From Ornithodoros turicata (taxonomy: Eukaryota > Arthropoda > Arachnida > Ixodida > Argasidae), in NCBI RefSeq assembly GCF_037126465.1, contig NC_088202.1, forward strand, positions 121,906,123 through 121,970,122: a stretch of 64,000 nucleotides of DNA. Direction: 5' to 3'. Shown here in pieces: positions 1 through 11,805 of the stretch. The position numbers and the translations under genes were made by a program. How positions within the stretch are numbered: position 1 is the stretch's first letter; every line of letters starts with the position of its first letter. The notes below the pieces were generated by a model that ran no database searches, was not told the DNA's origin, and worked only from the letters and a program-made list of their open reading frames with translations.

Positions 1-1225
1 GTAAACAGTGTAAACGTGTTCGTATTGATCGTCATGCAAGTAAACGTGGACGTTGAGTACCGCATACTTTATTATAACCTTCATCTTCAAATACTACGAA
101 GTCAACCAACAGCATCCATTTGCATCGGCAAGCAGTGGGAACCGTTGGAGGAGGAAGGACACCTCCCAACCTTTACTGCAGTTTTACCGAATCGCATAAC
201 TACCACCAAATTCAAGACGAAATATTCTTCCCAGAACGCGTAGACTCATCATAATCATGTGTGTTTCAGAAACGTTTAATCATAAAACGCTATGGCCAAA
301 TGAGCCTACTTCCACGAAGTACCTTAAGTCCTATCAAGCTATCCTATGTGTGTCGACGTGCCCGTAGTCCCGTAGTCCCGTTTGAGCGCGCGCCTTCTAC
401 TGTGTTCACGTCCTTCACCATCTAATGACGGTGACGCTCGCGTCCAGCGAAATGGCTCCGGGAAGGAAGGACTGTGAATTAAACGTCTGCTTTGCGCTCT
501 GCACATGTGTTACGCACGTACTTCTTCTGAGGAATTATAGCGAAACGGTACATAAGTCATTCCATCACAACCAAAAACACTACATTCATCTTTCAGTCTT
601 GCATTGATGTTTTAACGTGATAGGGGTGTCTCGGGCATTACCCATCATCCCCTCCATTTTACACGGCCGTATTCGAAATTTCCACGTGTTCCCCTATCCA
701 TGCACGGGCACACCGAAGGGTAGGCGTTAACGAATACTTTATTTTTTAACCCTGTTTGCGGTATAGCTGTAAGTAGTACTACTCGAAAACACGAAACGTT
801 CCCGTGTCCTCCATGGAAGAGAAAGGATGTTACGAAAAACTAATGTAAACACCATTGCGCCTGAGAACCTCGGTAGGTGCTTCCGAAACGTCTTCCATAA
901 CTAGCAAGGCAGCCCCGCAAAAACTGGAGGTATAGATTTTGGGTGAGCACCTCATACCTCGAAAGGAGTAATGCAGACGACGGCCACAGTGACGGCGTAA
1001 GATATTCGTGTATCTTGCACTGTAGCCACGATGCTGCAAAAAATCAGCCTGTAAAGCGTACTTCGCCGCCCCAGTTAAACCAGTTAAACCTATGGGGGAA
1101 AGCTTACTTCAGATAGCAATCACGCTATCGTCTTGAACATTGACTTTTCTCGTGCTCATACTTGTGTGTCAAAATGGAAATGGGGGAAATGGGGAGAATA
1201 GAATAGGGTGTCAAAATGGGAAAAA
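1..1225. other. Unassigned non-coding stretch
   Basis: I see no reading frame here that resembles a known protein and no clear element ends. Short open frames are present on both strands, but none is longer than about 85 codons and none shows a recognisable motif. Confidence 0.4.
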
Positions 1226-1230
1226 AGCTG

Positions 1231-1305
1231 TATGTGCGTGCGTGCGTGCGTGCGTTCGTGCGTGCGTGTGCGTGTGTTTGAGATGTGTGTGTGTGTTTGA
1301 GGTGA
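1231..1305 (+). repeat. GTGC / TG microsatellite
   Basis: A run of GTGC tetramers (about 1233-1275) passes into TG dinucleotide tracts. It is simple sequence. The long open frames crossing it on the minus strand (His/Thr/Arg-rich) are by-products of the repeat. Confidence 0.9.
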
Positions 1306-1355
1306 TAAAGCCTTACCGAGACAGCGGTATAAGTGGACATGCAAAGGGGATATAA

Positions 1356-1768
1356 GAGGGTAAATGTAAATGGAGGCAAATGATTTGAAATTGAAGTAGT
1401 CGAAGGTAATTAAGAGCAAGAGGTAACAGTAAGTGAAGGTAATTTGAGGTAATAAAGACAATTAAAACAAGAAAATTGAGTTTAAAGGTAATGAATGTAA
1501 AGTATATGTAATTAAGAGAAAGATTAAATGATATTAAAGAATATCGAAGGTAACCGCAGGTTCTACCGGCGGTAATTAAATGCAATTAAAGGTAATTAAT
1601 GTAAATAATGAAGAATTGAGAATAATTAAGGCAAGTAAACGTAATTAAAGGTAATTAAGGGAATTCAAGGTTACGTCATGTAACCTGCGGTTACCTAACG
1701 TAATTAAAGGGTAACTGAAGGTAATTGTGGCTTATTAAAGGTTAATTAAATAGACTTACATATAGTAA
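1356..1768 (+). repeat. AT-rich degenerate tandem array (GTAATTAAAG-like)
   Basis: About 400 bp are built from degenerate copies of a decamer close to GGTAATTAAA, interspersed with variants such as GGTAACC. The region is strongly A-rich on this strand and reads as an old, diverged minisatellite. Confidence 0.75.
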
Positions 1769-1965
1769 TTGAAAGTGTCAAACCGGAAATCAAGCATTGA
1801 CTGGAAGTGGACAACCGGAAGTCGAAGTGGACCGGAAACGCGTACCGGAAGTCAAGTAGAGACGGGATCTAGACAACCAGAAGTCGGGTTTAGACTGGAA
1901 GTGGACAACCGGAAGTTGGGTTTAAACCGGAAGTGGATACCCGGCAGTCAAGTATGGAAAAGGCG
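1769..1965 (+). repeat. CCGGAAGT minisatellite
   Basis: The core ACCGGAAGTGG recurs about nine times, alternating with AGTCGGGTTTAA-like linkers, giving an irregular unit of roughly 16-34 bp. The 77-codon open frame over it (from 1769) is repeat-encoded and not a credible gene. Confidence 0.8.
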
Positions 1966-2298
1966 GTTAATGCTAACGCATTTCTCTCGCATTTACCGCT
2001 AAATCGTCAGTGAATTTTCATTTTAACATTACAATGGGCACTCCTCTCCACCATGTTGATAACGACGTGAAAGGAGGAAAGCTACAACAAGACCAAAGAA
2101 ACGTTTTTTTGTGTGTCTACTATATCCATTGTAACGAAGCTTTCGGTAACGGTCTCACATACGGTAACGCACCAGTTTTGTACAAAATGATAAAAGTGAT
2201 AAAAGTGGGTATAAAAGTGAGCTCATTACAAGAGCAGCAACACACAAGGACACAGATGTGGAAACAACAAGGCAGCCCGCTCGCGACTGATGGTTACT

Positions 2299-2840
2299 GA
2301 ACAATGTAACGAGGAAGAAAAACATATCTAGGTGACGTAATACATGAATTACAACTCTGACAAACATCAGGGTCAAACACGTACCCACCCCCTCCTCCAG
2401 GCCGGAACACAAACGCGTTCTCCCTCCGATAACCCAATGCAAAGGAATCGTGGTAGCAGAGAGTCTTATCAGTCCTGGGGTAATCCACGGCACCCCCGAC
2501 CAAGAAATTACAGCTCCTGGTCGGAGAACTCGATGAACGCTGTGTACTGACACACTTCTCAGATCCGACCCCCTCCGTGGCGAAGGCTTCCCAAATCTCC
2601 CTGGCAACCTGATCTTTAAACTTTCATTCGACCGAAGTTCTGTGGAATTGCGACTCACAACCACATTGTCTACAATGCAAGGCCAGGTTGCCCGACGGGG
2701 TGCTGCTGCGAACCAAGGCCCTGTGCTCCCTGAGACACGTGTTGACACAACTGTTGGTTTGCCTAACGTACCATCCCCCATAGGTCAAGGGTATCCTGTA
2801 GAACAGCCCTTGGCAACATTCCACATACCGCTGTCTGTGC
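2299..2840 (-). pseudogene. Penelope-like element, 3' part with GIY-YIG domain
   Basis: On the minus strand, positions 2824-2624 encode a decayed GIY-YIG endonuclease module, the domain that sits C-terminal to reverse transcriptase in most Penelope-like retroelements. Visible landmarks are an FYRIPL segment, a GGWYVRQT segment (the family expects Y-I/V-G, so the glycine is Arg here), CVN, LREH and a LALHC..CGC tail. The frame then shifts and continues in another frame through the IWEAF-like region near 2590 towards the terminus near 2299. Frame breaks and loss of the reverse transcriptase make this a dead, 5'-truncated copy. A second copy in the opposite orientation begins at 2991. Confidence 0.7.
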
Positions 2841-2990
2841 TTAATCTTACACCCTCCATCTCCTGAGGCATTAACTGACGTTCCAGCACAATTTCATCAA
2901 TTTTATAGGAGCCGAAATGCTTACTTGTCGTACCTGCCAGAGTACCTGCCTACGTATGAAATGCGTTCCTATGCGTACCTGCCGAAATGC

Positions 2991-3566
2991 GCACAGACAG
3001 CGGTATGTGGAATATTGACAAGGACTGGTGTATATGATACCCTTGACTTGTGGGGTATGGTACGTACGTTGGGCAAACCAACAAGTGTTTCAATATGCGT
3101 CCCGGGGAGCACGCGTCCTTGGTTCGCAACAACACCCTGTCGGGCAACCTGGTCCGTTTTATTAACGTAACCCGTAATCCGTAACGGCCCTGTCGGGCAT
3201 TGCAGTCAATGTGGGTGTGAGCCGGAATTCACAGAACTTCGGTCGAAGGAAAGTTTGAAGATCAGGTTGCCAGGGAGATTTGGGAAGCCTTCACCATGGA
3301 AAGGGTCAGATCTCAGAAGTTTGCCAGTACGCCGTACATCAAGTTGTTCGACCAGGAGCTGCAATTTCTTGGTCAGGGGATCCTTGAATCACCCCAGGAC
3401 TGATACGTCTACCAGCTGCCGCAACCCCTCTGCGTTGGGTCATCGGAGAGTGAACGCGTTTGTGTTCCGGCCCGTTGAGGGGGGAGGGGACGTGTTGGTC
3501 CATGATATTTGTCAGTTGGAATTCCGGGATCACGCCATCTAGGTATATTTTTCTTCCTCGTTACTT
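2991..3566 (+). pseudogene. Penelope-like element, inverted partner copy
   Basis: This is the same Penelope-like 3' segment as at 2299-2840 but on the plus strand. The two copies share CCACATACCGCTGTCTGTGC in inverted orientation (2821-2840 and 2992-3011) and again share the distal sequence around TTTTTCTTCCTCGTTAC. The CGCEPEF region is readable near 3215-3240 and the IWEAF.. segment near 3275, with frameshifts between them. There is no reverse transcriptase domain. Its position, head to head with the minus copy across a 150-bp spacer, fits the inverted, 5'-truncated copies often reported for Penelope-like elements. Confidence 0.65.
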
Positions 3567-3779
3567 TCTTCGGTGATATGACTGCTGCAGTGCCTGACGC
3601 TCAGAGGCTTCCATGGCCACTTCATGAAAGCACCTTTGAGTTTTTTTGCGTGGACAGACAGTAATAACTTGACGGAAAAAGTGCAAGTTATGTCACAAAA
3701 CGTACTGCGCAGGTAGGTCATCAACGTCTAACTTGAAGAAACACGACAGTAACCTTGATAGTAGCTTAGGTAGCCGATA

Positions 3780-4560
3780 GTGATAGTCGATAGTAACCTT
3801 GGTACGTTTGTGTCAATCGCGGCACATGTAGTTGATAACAGAGGCCAAGTTGATGCTGTATATTTTGACGCGTCGAAAGCTTTCGATTTAATGGATCATG
3901 GCATTTTGCTCTCTAAGCTGCGTTCGCATGGCATGTGTCCTGCTGTTGCGGACTTCGTGGAATCGTACTTGCGCAACCGCACTTGTGCCGTATCTGCCAG
4001 CGGTGTCAAATTGTTTCTCAGGGTTCCCACCTTGGGTCGCTGGTATTCAATATCTTCGTTAACGGCCTAATGTCAAATGTTCAGTATTCCGACCTGTTCC
4101 AGTACGCTGACGACATGAAGCTATTCAGAGTTGTTTCTTCTCCGCACGACTGTTCGCTATTACAGTCCGACATCGACAGTGTCACCTCTTGGTGTGCTAG
4201 GAATAATCAACTATGCAAAAAGTAAACTCGTGTCTTTCCCGCGCAAAAGTAATATAATTGGATTCCATATTTCTCTAACAGCAATGCCATTCATCGCACT
4301 AGCTCTGTGCGCGACTTGGGCGTTGTATTTGACTCGAAGTTGCATTTCACTGAGCACGTCTCCATGGTACGTTCCCTTAGCTTGCGTACTCTAAGTCTAT
4401 TGACATACAGGTGCAAATCATTCTCTAACCCAGATATTTTTCTTCGCCTCTACACGGCTTATCTGCAACCACGTCTCACTTACGCGTCCCCAGCGTGGAA
4501 TTCTCTGATTCAAAGCGCGTTGAAGCTGTTCGGAATAAAGCATTGCACATATTCGAGCAG
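3780..4560 (+). pseudogene. Non-LTR retrotransposon reverse transcriptase (Jockey/CR1-like), fragment A
   Basis: Three overlapping plus-strand frames encode successive parts of one non-LTR reverse transcriptase. 3780-4070 holds motif A (FDASKAFDLMDH) with the following LRNR region. 3935-4225 holds the VFNIFVNGL segment and the catalytic YADD box (YADDMKLF, about 4102-4125). 4307-4560 holds the post-palm segment starting VVFDSKLHFTEHV and the YLQPRLTY..PAWN thumb region. The N-terminal endonuclease is missing and at least two frameshifts separate the parts, so it is a truncated pseudogene. It ends where fragment B begins, near 4560-4580. Confidence 0.8.
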
Positions 4561-4714
4561 AGGTTACCACTATTACAAAGAGACTAAGCAATACAATGTC
4601 GGCCGGCCAAGACGGAGTATCTGTAAAACTATTTTTAAAAAAGTATTCACATCATAGCACCATACATTGCCAATATAATACATTCGGCGTTTGCTACAGG
4701 AGTTTTCCCAAATG

Positions 4715-4854
4715 CTGAATCGACCCCTAATCTGCGCCATTCATCACGTCATCGTCAGGACACATCTCATCCTGCCCATTGTGCCTTCGGGTAGTGGGCC
4801 GCACCTCATGTGGCGAATTTCCCCCTTCAACCATCATTAATTTATCTGTTGTTG
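4715..4854 (+). mobile_element. 140-bp retroposed fragment with 11-bp target duplication
   Basis: The direct repeats TTTCCCAAATG flank it at 4704-4714 and 4855-4865. Removing the 140 bp plus one repeat rejoins the reverse-transcriptase frame of the host element. The insert ends in a GTTGTTGTT-type tail and holds no coding sequence, so it looks like a 5'-truncated non-LTR or SINE 3' end. Confidence 0.75.
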
Positions 4855-6293
4855 TTTCCCAAATGTACTTAAAACGTCAAAAATAATACCGATTTTTAAG
4901 AAGGGAGACTAACGGTCCCCAAGGAGTTACAGACCAATATTAATGTTATCTGCTTTTTTTGAGAAAGTCCTACTTTGTCGTCTTGTAAATTTTTTCTGTG
5001 TTAACGAACTCCTCTCACCTGAACAATATTGTTTTATGAAAGGAAAATCAACGGAAACAGCTTTTTATGTACTACATAAAATATTAAACAGAACATTGAA
5101 AACAAATTATTGACCATGGGAATTTTTATAGATCTAACCAAAGCCTTTGATTTAATAGACCATAGTCTGCTCCTTGAGAAATTATCTAAATATGGGGTAC
5201 GTGACACACCACTCGCTTTAATCAAAGGTTATATATCAAATAGACACCAATATACGTCTCCATTGAACAGACTAATTCGAACATAAGATGCGTACAATTA
5301 GGGGTCCCACAAGGTGATATATTAGGAGCCTTCCTTATTTTTCAGCTTTCATTAATGACCTCCCGCGTCACCTCACGTGCAAAACAGTTTTATACACTGA
5401 TGACACCACATTATTTATCTCCGCAAATTCTGTTATTGAGTTATACAGAAATCCAAATGATGTTATGTTACAACTATCATCATGATTAGCAAGAAATAAA
5501 CTAATTTCTAACTTTAGTAAGACAAACTGCATCGTTTTTCACCCGAAGAACAAAAGACTCATAAGTGAAAACATGCACATAAATTTCTTCAGTACCACTG
5601 TACCGTAAATAAGTCATGCGAAATTTCTGGGAGTAGTTATCGACCACAAGCTTTCATGACAGAAACACATAGACGGGTAGGCGCTTTGTGTAGTACTATA
5701 TATAGGCCTACCTATCCTGTACTGTCCTTTTTAGACTCCGTAGCATGTTTTCACTAGCGTCACTATTAGCCGTCTACCGCTCTCTCATTCATTCTCGCAT
5801 ATCATACTGTGCCACTGTGTATGAAATAACATAACACTCATCACTTCACCCCCTTCAAGTAACTCAAAATACCAGCATTCGGATCATGCTCTACATGAAG
5901 CGAAACGAAAGTGTCAAATACGCGTATTCATCATTGAACGTCCTACCAGTTCGGAAACACATAACTTTTAGCACCATGATACTCACATACACAATCCTAA
6001 AAAGGCAAATAGCGATACGGAATATTGAACTTATACATAGGCCTACTGCCGCTCGTACTCGCTCAAATTGTCAAAATTTCCTTGTATGCCCAACTTGTAT
6101 AGGGCCAACTATAGTGTACTATAGTGTCTTCCAATGTCTTCACTTTTCCACCAAAACATGGAATTCATTATCGTTTAATATCAGAAACGTACCCACGCTT
6201 ACTTGCTTCAAAAGTGCCTTACTCAATTTTATTCATTCGCAATAGTGATCACATTTAAATCATAAACTCCTTGTACATACATGTGTAAAATTA

Positions 6294-7051
6294 AAAAGAG
6301 GGGGGGAAAAGCCATTTAAAAAATAGGTAAATGATGCTAGACGTGTTTGAAATTCAAACTTACAGTTAAGATGGCTTCTATGGCTGCACGTAGAGAAACA
6401 GATACTCATTGAACGATGCGACAGCACCAGAGGACACGTGTTTCGCCGTGTTTGCGGCTCGTCGGCCCTGGGTAGCTGCGCATCGTTCGGGGTTGGCAAA
6501 CCAGGGGTCACTCAGCGAGCGATATACACCTGGGAGGGTGACAGAGCACTCCTCTATGCCACAGTGCAAGCCAGTGCATTATAAAGAGGGGGGGGGAAAG
6601 CCATTTAAAAAATAGGTAAATGATGCTAGACGTGTTTGAAATTCAAACTTACAGTTAAGATGGCTTCTATGGCTGCACGTAGAGAAACAGATACTCATTG
6701 AACGATGCGACAGCACCAGAGGACACGTGTCCTCTGGTGCTGTCGCATCGTTCAATGAGTATCTGTTTCTCTACGTGCAGCCATAGAAGCCATCTTAACT
6801 GTAAGTTTGAATTTCAAACACGTCTAGCATCATTTACCTATTTTTTAAATGGCTTTTCCCCCCCCTCTTTATAATGCACTGGCTTGCACTGTGGCATAGA
6901 GGAGTGCTCTGTCACCCTCCCAGGTGTATATCGCTCGCTGAGTGACCCCTGGTTTGCCAACCACGAACGATGCGCAGCTACCCAGGGCCGACGAGCCGCA
7001 AACACGGCGAAACACGTGTCCTCTGGTGCTGTCGCATCGTTCAATGAGTAT
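6294..7051. mobile_element. 758-bp insertion: partial tandem plus inverted duplication
   Basis: A 14-bp direct repeat (CATGTGTAAAATTA) lies at 6280-6293 and 7052-7065 and marks the target duplication. Inside, a unit of about 289 bp (6294-6582) is followed by the first 144 bp of a second unit (6583-6726). A fold-back point between 6726 and 6727 (GGACAC/GTGTCC) is then followed by the same material inverted. The arms 6401-6726 and 6727-7052 are nearly perfect inverted repeats of 326 bp. Open frames in the arms are mirror copies of each other and match no family I recognise. It sits in the 3' UTR of non-LTR element B. Confidence 0.8.
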
Positions 7052-7460
7052 CATGTGTAAAATTATATATACTTATGTACTTCTCTATTGTTTGTTTCCT
7101 GTTGCCTTTTTCAAAATTTGAATACTCATTTTGGTCAACAATTTGAGGTCCCAACACTAGTTTCTGAACTATACGGGACCTCATCCTGTACGAATATTAT
7201 CTGCCTGTTGTATTCTTCTTGGAAATAAACAAACAAACAAATATTGCATTATATATACTGCGTATTTGCTTTGCATTATATGTATTTGTGCTGCATTATT
7301 TGTATAGCTGAACTAGATATGTTTGATTACAAGCAACTTCTCCTATACAATGAACTTATTGCGCTTCCGATTCCGCGACATGAGTGACGCTATTTTCTTC
7401 TTTATAAAGCCTGAATCTTTCCACAATCTTCAAATGTTACATACATTCCCTCCACGGCAT

Positions 7461-7800
7461 AAAGTAATCTGTGTCCTCTAATTATTGCATTGCACTGTGC
7501 CTGTGTTTTGCTCTTTTGGGTACCTATGTCCAAATGTCCAATGTTGTTTTGTACAGTATTTGTCCTGACATGCTCTTCAAGTTCCTCTCTTCTTCAATTT
7601 CGTATTTTTGCTGTGTGTCGTACCTGTTTTGTTGTCGTTTAGATTGTCTTGTTGTTGTGTTGCTGTACTGTCTCACATCATACCTAATGTTATGCTGTAT
7701 ATTGTATATGCTTTTTCCGTATGTCTACCTCAGATAGTGCGCCAACACAAAGGCCCTGGGCCGTTCTTGGGCACCAAATAAAACCATTATTGTTATTACC
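7461..7800 (+). repeat. Probable 3' end of another non-LTR element
   Basis: The sequence ends in a GGGCACCAAATAAAACCATT segment followed by ATTGTTATT-type short repeats, the style of a non-LTR 3' terminus. The upstream part is T-rich with no coding signal. Both edges are uncertain. Confidence 0.35.
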
Positions 7801-10800
7801 GACTACTCCGATTGAGTACCCTTATAAGATGAAAGTGAGTTTTGTTAGAACTTTGCTTTGGGCGTGTTGGTGCCTGGTGTTTTGGCGTGGTTGCGAGCTT
7901 TGTGTCGCCTGTCTCCTCATGTTCCTCATTGCTGTCTTTTATTACCCCCAGGGGGTATATTGTTATTGCAGAATGCATCGTATTGTTCCGTTGATTTGCC
8001 GTACATCGCCTGCGAACAAATTTAATCATGTCTTCGGCGTTACAAGTGTGCGGATATACTATCGTTACTAGAAATTGAAACAAGAAAAACATAGTTTACT
8101 ACAAGAACAAAAAAGCACGCAAGATCAAGAAAAATACGTTACTAAGTATGCTTAATGGAAATGTATCATCTAGCTCTAACTGACATTTTATCAAGATCAT
8201 GTAATTATAATCTGCATGTGTATTCATATCCACATCATTATCCGGTTTGTCTACACGAGTATCATTTGTTTACTAAACAACTTTGATAATATCATAACAT
8301 TCGGCAACAACGACACTTGTGCATGACATTTCCTGCGTCTCGGTATAATGTACTTCTCCAAAATTTTAAAATTCCTTCATGTATCGTGGATGATGACATG
8401 GGACGTTTCCCCGTGGTAGCCACGGAACCCTACCCCACTTCGCAGTGAAGAATAGAGCGTTTAATAGTGCCTTATTAAGATATTTAGTTGTGTACGAACT
8501 ACACGTTTATTTATTTCGTTATTTGTGTTAGCTTGGGGGGTGCACGTGTCCATGATATGCGATTTGGCTGATAGGCGAATCAAAGAACTCTGGTGTTGCA
8601 CATTTACTTTGTCGTCGATTTTCTAACAGTACTAAAGGCATTTCTTTTGCTTTTGTTGTTGTAGGACATTCCGCGACTGATGGAGTTGGCATGCTGTTTC
8701 CCTAAGGCCTTAGCCATTTCATGCCATTGTGCTAGCGGTGATGTATTGAAAGTGGAACAGAAAACTTATCAAGAGCCTTTTTGCCACTTCGCTGCCCCAT
8801 AGAAAACAGCTGGAGGAGACGTGCTGCGAATATATCCTTTTATGTCACAGCGAAGTTAAGTCGAGCTGCCGACTGCCAGTCGCTGTATTGTTCACGGTAA
8901 CGTTTTGAGCATTTGCTGTGTGCTTCGCTGCGCGATCACTAGCAAGTTCCAGAACGTCGTCGGAGTCCTGATTCAACGAGCTTTAAACTTTACTCTAATA
9001 GACGTTGCATACAGCCTATAGTGAAGAAGGCGAAAGAGCACGGACCTCAGTAGTGCTGCATTCCTATGCGAGAGTAATGTCACCACAAATGCTATTGGCA
9101 AGTCTATTTTCGTTTCGTAGGCCTTTTTATGCAAACGTGCTTTTAATAACTTTTGTGTTGCTGCGTTTGTGTGTAGTCTGCCTGATGACGTCATGGCCGT
9201 GGGAGCAACAATATTTATATTTTATCTGCTGTTTCTAATTTTATTATGGAAGCCCGTCAGTCATGTACGAAACAAGATCAAGCAATTGGCATATTGCTAT
9301 TTACTCAGGAAGTTTCTTTTGTTAGTTAACTGACATACGCATCGACAACTTAACAGTTCTAGATATGAAAAATATATTCTAGATAAACAACTACATATGC
9401 ATCATGAAACACAATTCAGTATTTTCCTCCTCATCACCTCCTCGTGCGTTCCGCTCCAGGCTGATCTCAAGGACTCCAGAAAGCACCCATTACATTAAAG
9501 GTCAGCTCCTGAGGTACCTTCACTTTTTAAAACTGTAACGATATTCTGGAAGACCACATCGAACTGTGTCATAAACCACACTTAATTTCTAGAAAAAGGC
9601 CCCAGATTTAAAAAAAAAATCATAAATGAGCCATTCCGAAGCCGTAATGGGGGCCGCCATTTTTATGACGGTAGGGGTTCAGGGGGCCTGTACCGTTTAT
9701 GTTGATGTTAATGTAAGCGATATCAGTCCTCTTTCGGGCGGGACTTCCCTTTCTCTCAACGGAGCATACGGGAATGCAGACTGACGATGATGGAGACAGC
9801 GTCTGCTCAATCGACTCAGTCTTCATCACTGCAGTGCTTTTTTATTTTTGGGATGGTTTAGTCAGTGCCAAAGCACGTTGTCGATACCACCTGTGCAGCT
9901 ATGATTTGTGCAATTGTGCTTTCGCGTTGCCGGCTGCGGCTACTGGCGAAGAGGACCATGAACGTCACATACTGTCGAGCCAGCTGTGCTACGCTTAGAT
10001 ACGAAAAAGCTAATTTTGTTGGAATGGTAGCTACATTTGATAAAGTAAGTCGATTGCTTGCTTAATTGCAAGACATCGCCGTCGCATCACTACGCGATAA
10101 CTCGGTGAGTAATCAACCCATAGACATGTTTCTGTGGGCCAGGTGGCGCGAGCGAGCAGCAACATCACGAATATGCAACGCGCGGTAGTTTAGCAGACGA
10201 CGCGGCACTTTCAAATGCTTTGTCTCGAGTTGTTAGCACTTGGCAAGATGCACCGCATTTTATGTGGGTTTTCTACAGGTTTGGTAGCATTCCTTGGCGC
10301 CATACCACTTGAAACACAATGCAGAGCCGGCTGATGAAACTACCCACTGTTGGATCTGTGGCCGCTTCGACCCGAAATGGCGCTGTGCAAACTTCGCTGC
10401 AACAGCCCTATAGGAACCAACCATCTCAATTCAGATAACGTATACGTGTAAGATTCTAGCTAACAAGGCCATTGCGACGGCTGACGTAATATCTGGCGGG
10501 AGCGTGCGAGGGACACGCAAATGTACGCGTACCTTGTGGGCAGTCTATCTCGCGAACGCGTGGAGCTAGGATGGCGATTGAGGTGCCGCTTGAAAGCGTT
10601 TGAGAGGTTCTACTTGAACCTTAAGCCATATCGGCATCAACTACAACAACAACCAATATTTTATAAATATGCAAGTTTGAAATTTTAAAATTTTGCCAGA
10701 ATGTCGGCATACACGAAACTAAAACACGATCACAAACGAAGGAAATGGCAATCAGAAGAAAGGACGACTCAAGAGGAACCCAAAAAGCCACTAAGTCCAG

Positions 10801-11290
10801 CAACGAGCGATCAAGAGAGCTACGGGAGCGCCAAGGTAGATTTAGCCAGGTAGCGAAGGCGATGAAAAAAACCTAATCTGACCCGGCAACACTGTCATCT
10901 CCGTGACTCGAGCGATCCTGGGTGTCGGTAGGACAGGTACGATCGCAAACAACAAATATTTACGGCGCGCGCACGGGTCTTGTATGTACTAATAGTTTAT
11001 TCATAATTTAAATATAGGAAAAGCTATCTGTTGCCCCACTAGTACACATATACGAAATCATCTACCACCCGAGTACGTTTCCGTATCCTGCTCCACTGCG
11101 CATGAGTAACAGTAGGCTCGTTTGTCCGTGTATCCTTGTATCCGTCCCATGTGTCCGTGCATTGTAATGCGGAGTTCGTACACTTTTTGGATTAAACAGG
11201 AACCGACGATCACATCTCGAAGCTGTAGACCAAGATTAACACGTGTGAACAGATGAGTACAATGCATCGCCTGTTGCTGGCCCCGCGAAA
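7801..11290. other. Unassigned intergenic stretch
   Basis: No recognisable protein, element end or tandem array. Many short open frames occur (up to about 116 codons at 7721-8071) without motifs. A run of A at 9610-9618 precedes a compositionally distinct block (about 9640-9780) that may be part of an unrecognised repeat. Confidence 0.3.
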
Positions 11291-11805
11291 AAAATAGTTT
11301 CGTCATTGAGAGACCGGCCATGATAGCGTGAGTGTTTGCGAATCAGCTGTGCACCAACGATGCCATGTTTTTTTGCAAAGGACCCATTATGACCACTCAC
11401 TGAAATGGACATTAAGTGAGCCTTCCTGTTTATTTGTGGTCATCACGTACCCTTCGTCAAAACCTGTGACAACTGTATGTATTTCCAACTGATATGTGTC
11501 ATTAAACCTCATATGATTTATTTTTCTCTGTTCTCGTTTGGTATTCTTGCCCTGGGTAACTAGTATGGTTCGGTCAGCAAAAGGGAAGGGAATACAACGC
11601 AAACGAAGTATACGCGAATGCAAAGGCGCCATAGCTAATTATGCACTGCTTATTATTCATACTGCGACTTCATATCTGACGTCATTTATTTACAATCGTA
11701 GTAGTCCGCGCAACGGATGGATGGCGCTGACGGTCTCTATCGTGGCGTCATTCTGAAGACGCAGGGGCCTATGGGAGTTTCGCTACCTGTCTATATATAC
11801 CTTGG
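11291..11805 (+). repeat. Dispersed repeat family R1, copy 1 (uninterrupted at two sites)
   Basis: This block recurs in inverted orientation at 57288-57640 and 63747-64000, at roughly 90 percent identity by eye. Shared landmarks include the CTGTCTATATATACCTT end, a TGACGTCATTTATTTACAA segment and the TTTCGTCATTG..GACCG end. It holds no open frame of note. Copy 1 is valuable because it preserves the empty target sites for two insertions present in copy 2: the LTR retrotransposon and the 48-bp palindrome. True ends cannot be fixed because copy 2 runs off the window. Confidence 0.75.

Larger units (their letters stand above)
4575..7235 (+). pseudogene. Non-LTR retrotransposon B with 3' UTR and A-rich tail, carrying two insertions
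   Basis: The reverse transcriptase starts in a GQDGV segment near 4600, continues through IIPIFKKGD (near 4885), motif A FIDLTKAFDLIDH (5128-5165), a VPQGDILG-like box (near 5305) and a YTDD-type box (near 5395), then a C-terminal segment around 5886-6245. Frames are broken repeatedly by stops and indels. A long 3' UTR ends in an A-rich tail with AAATAAACAAACAAACAAA near 7205-7240. Two other sequences have landed in it, at 4715-4854 and 6294-7051, each with its own target duplication. The tail and the RT boxes support a CR1/Jockey-like origin; the exact clade cannot be set from sight. Confidence 0.75.

Noticed and set aside
1125..1461. His/Thr/Arg-rich frames of up to 101 codons
   Set aside because: Created by GTGC and TG microsatellites.
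10330..10345. CTGATGAAAC as a second hammerhead core
   Set aside because: No stem II hairpin or matching stem I follows it.
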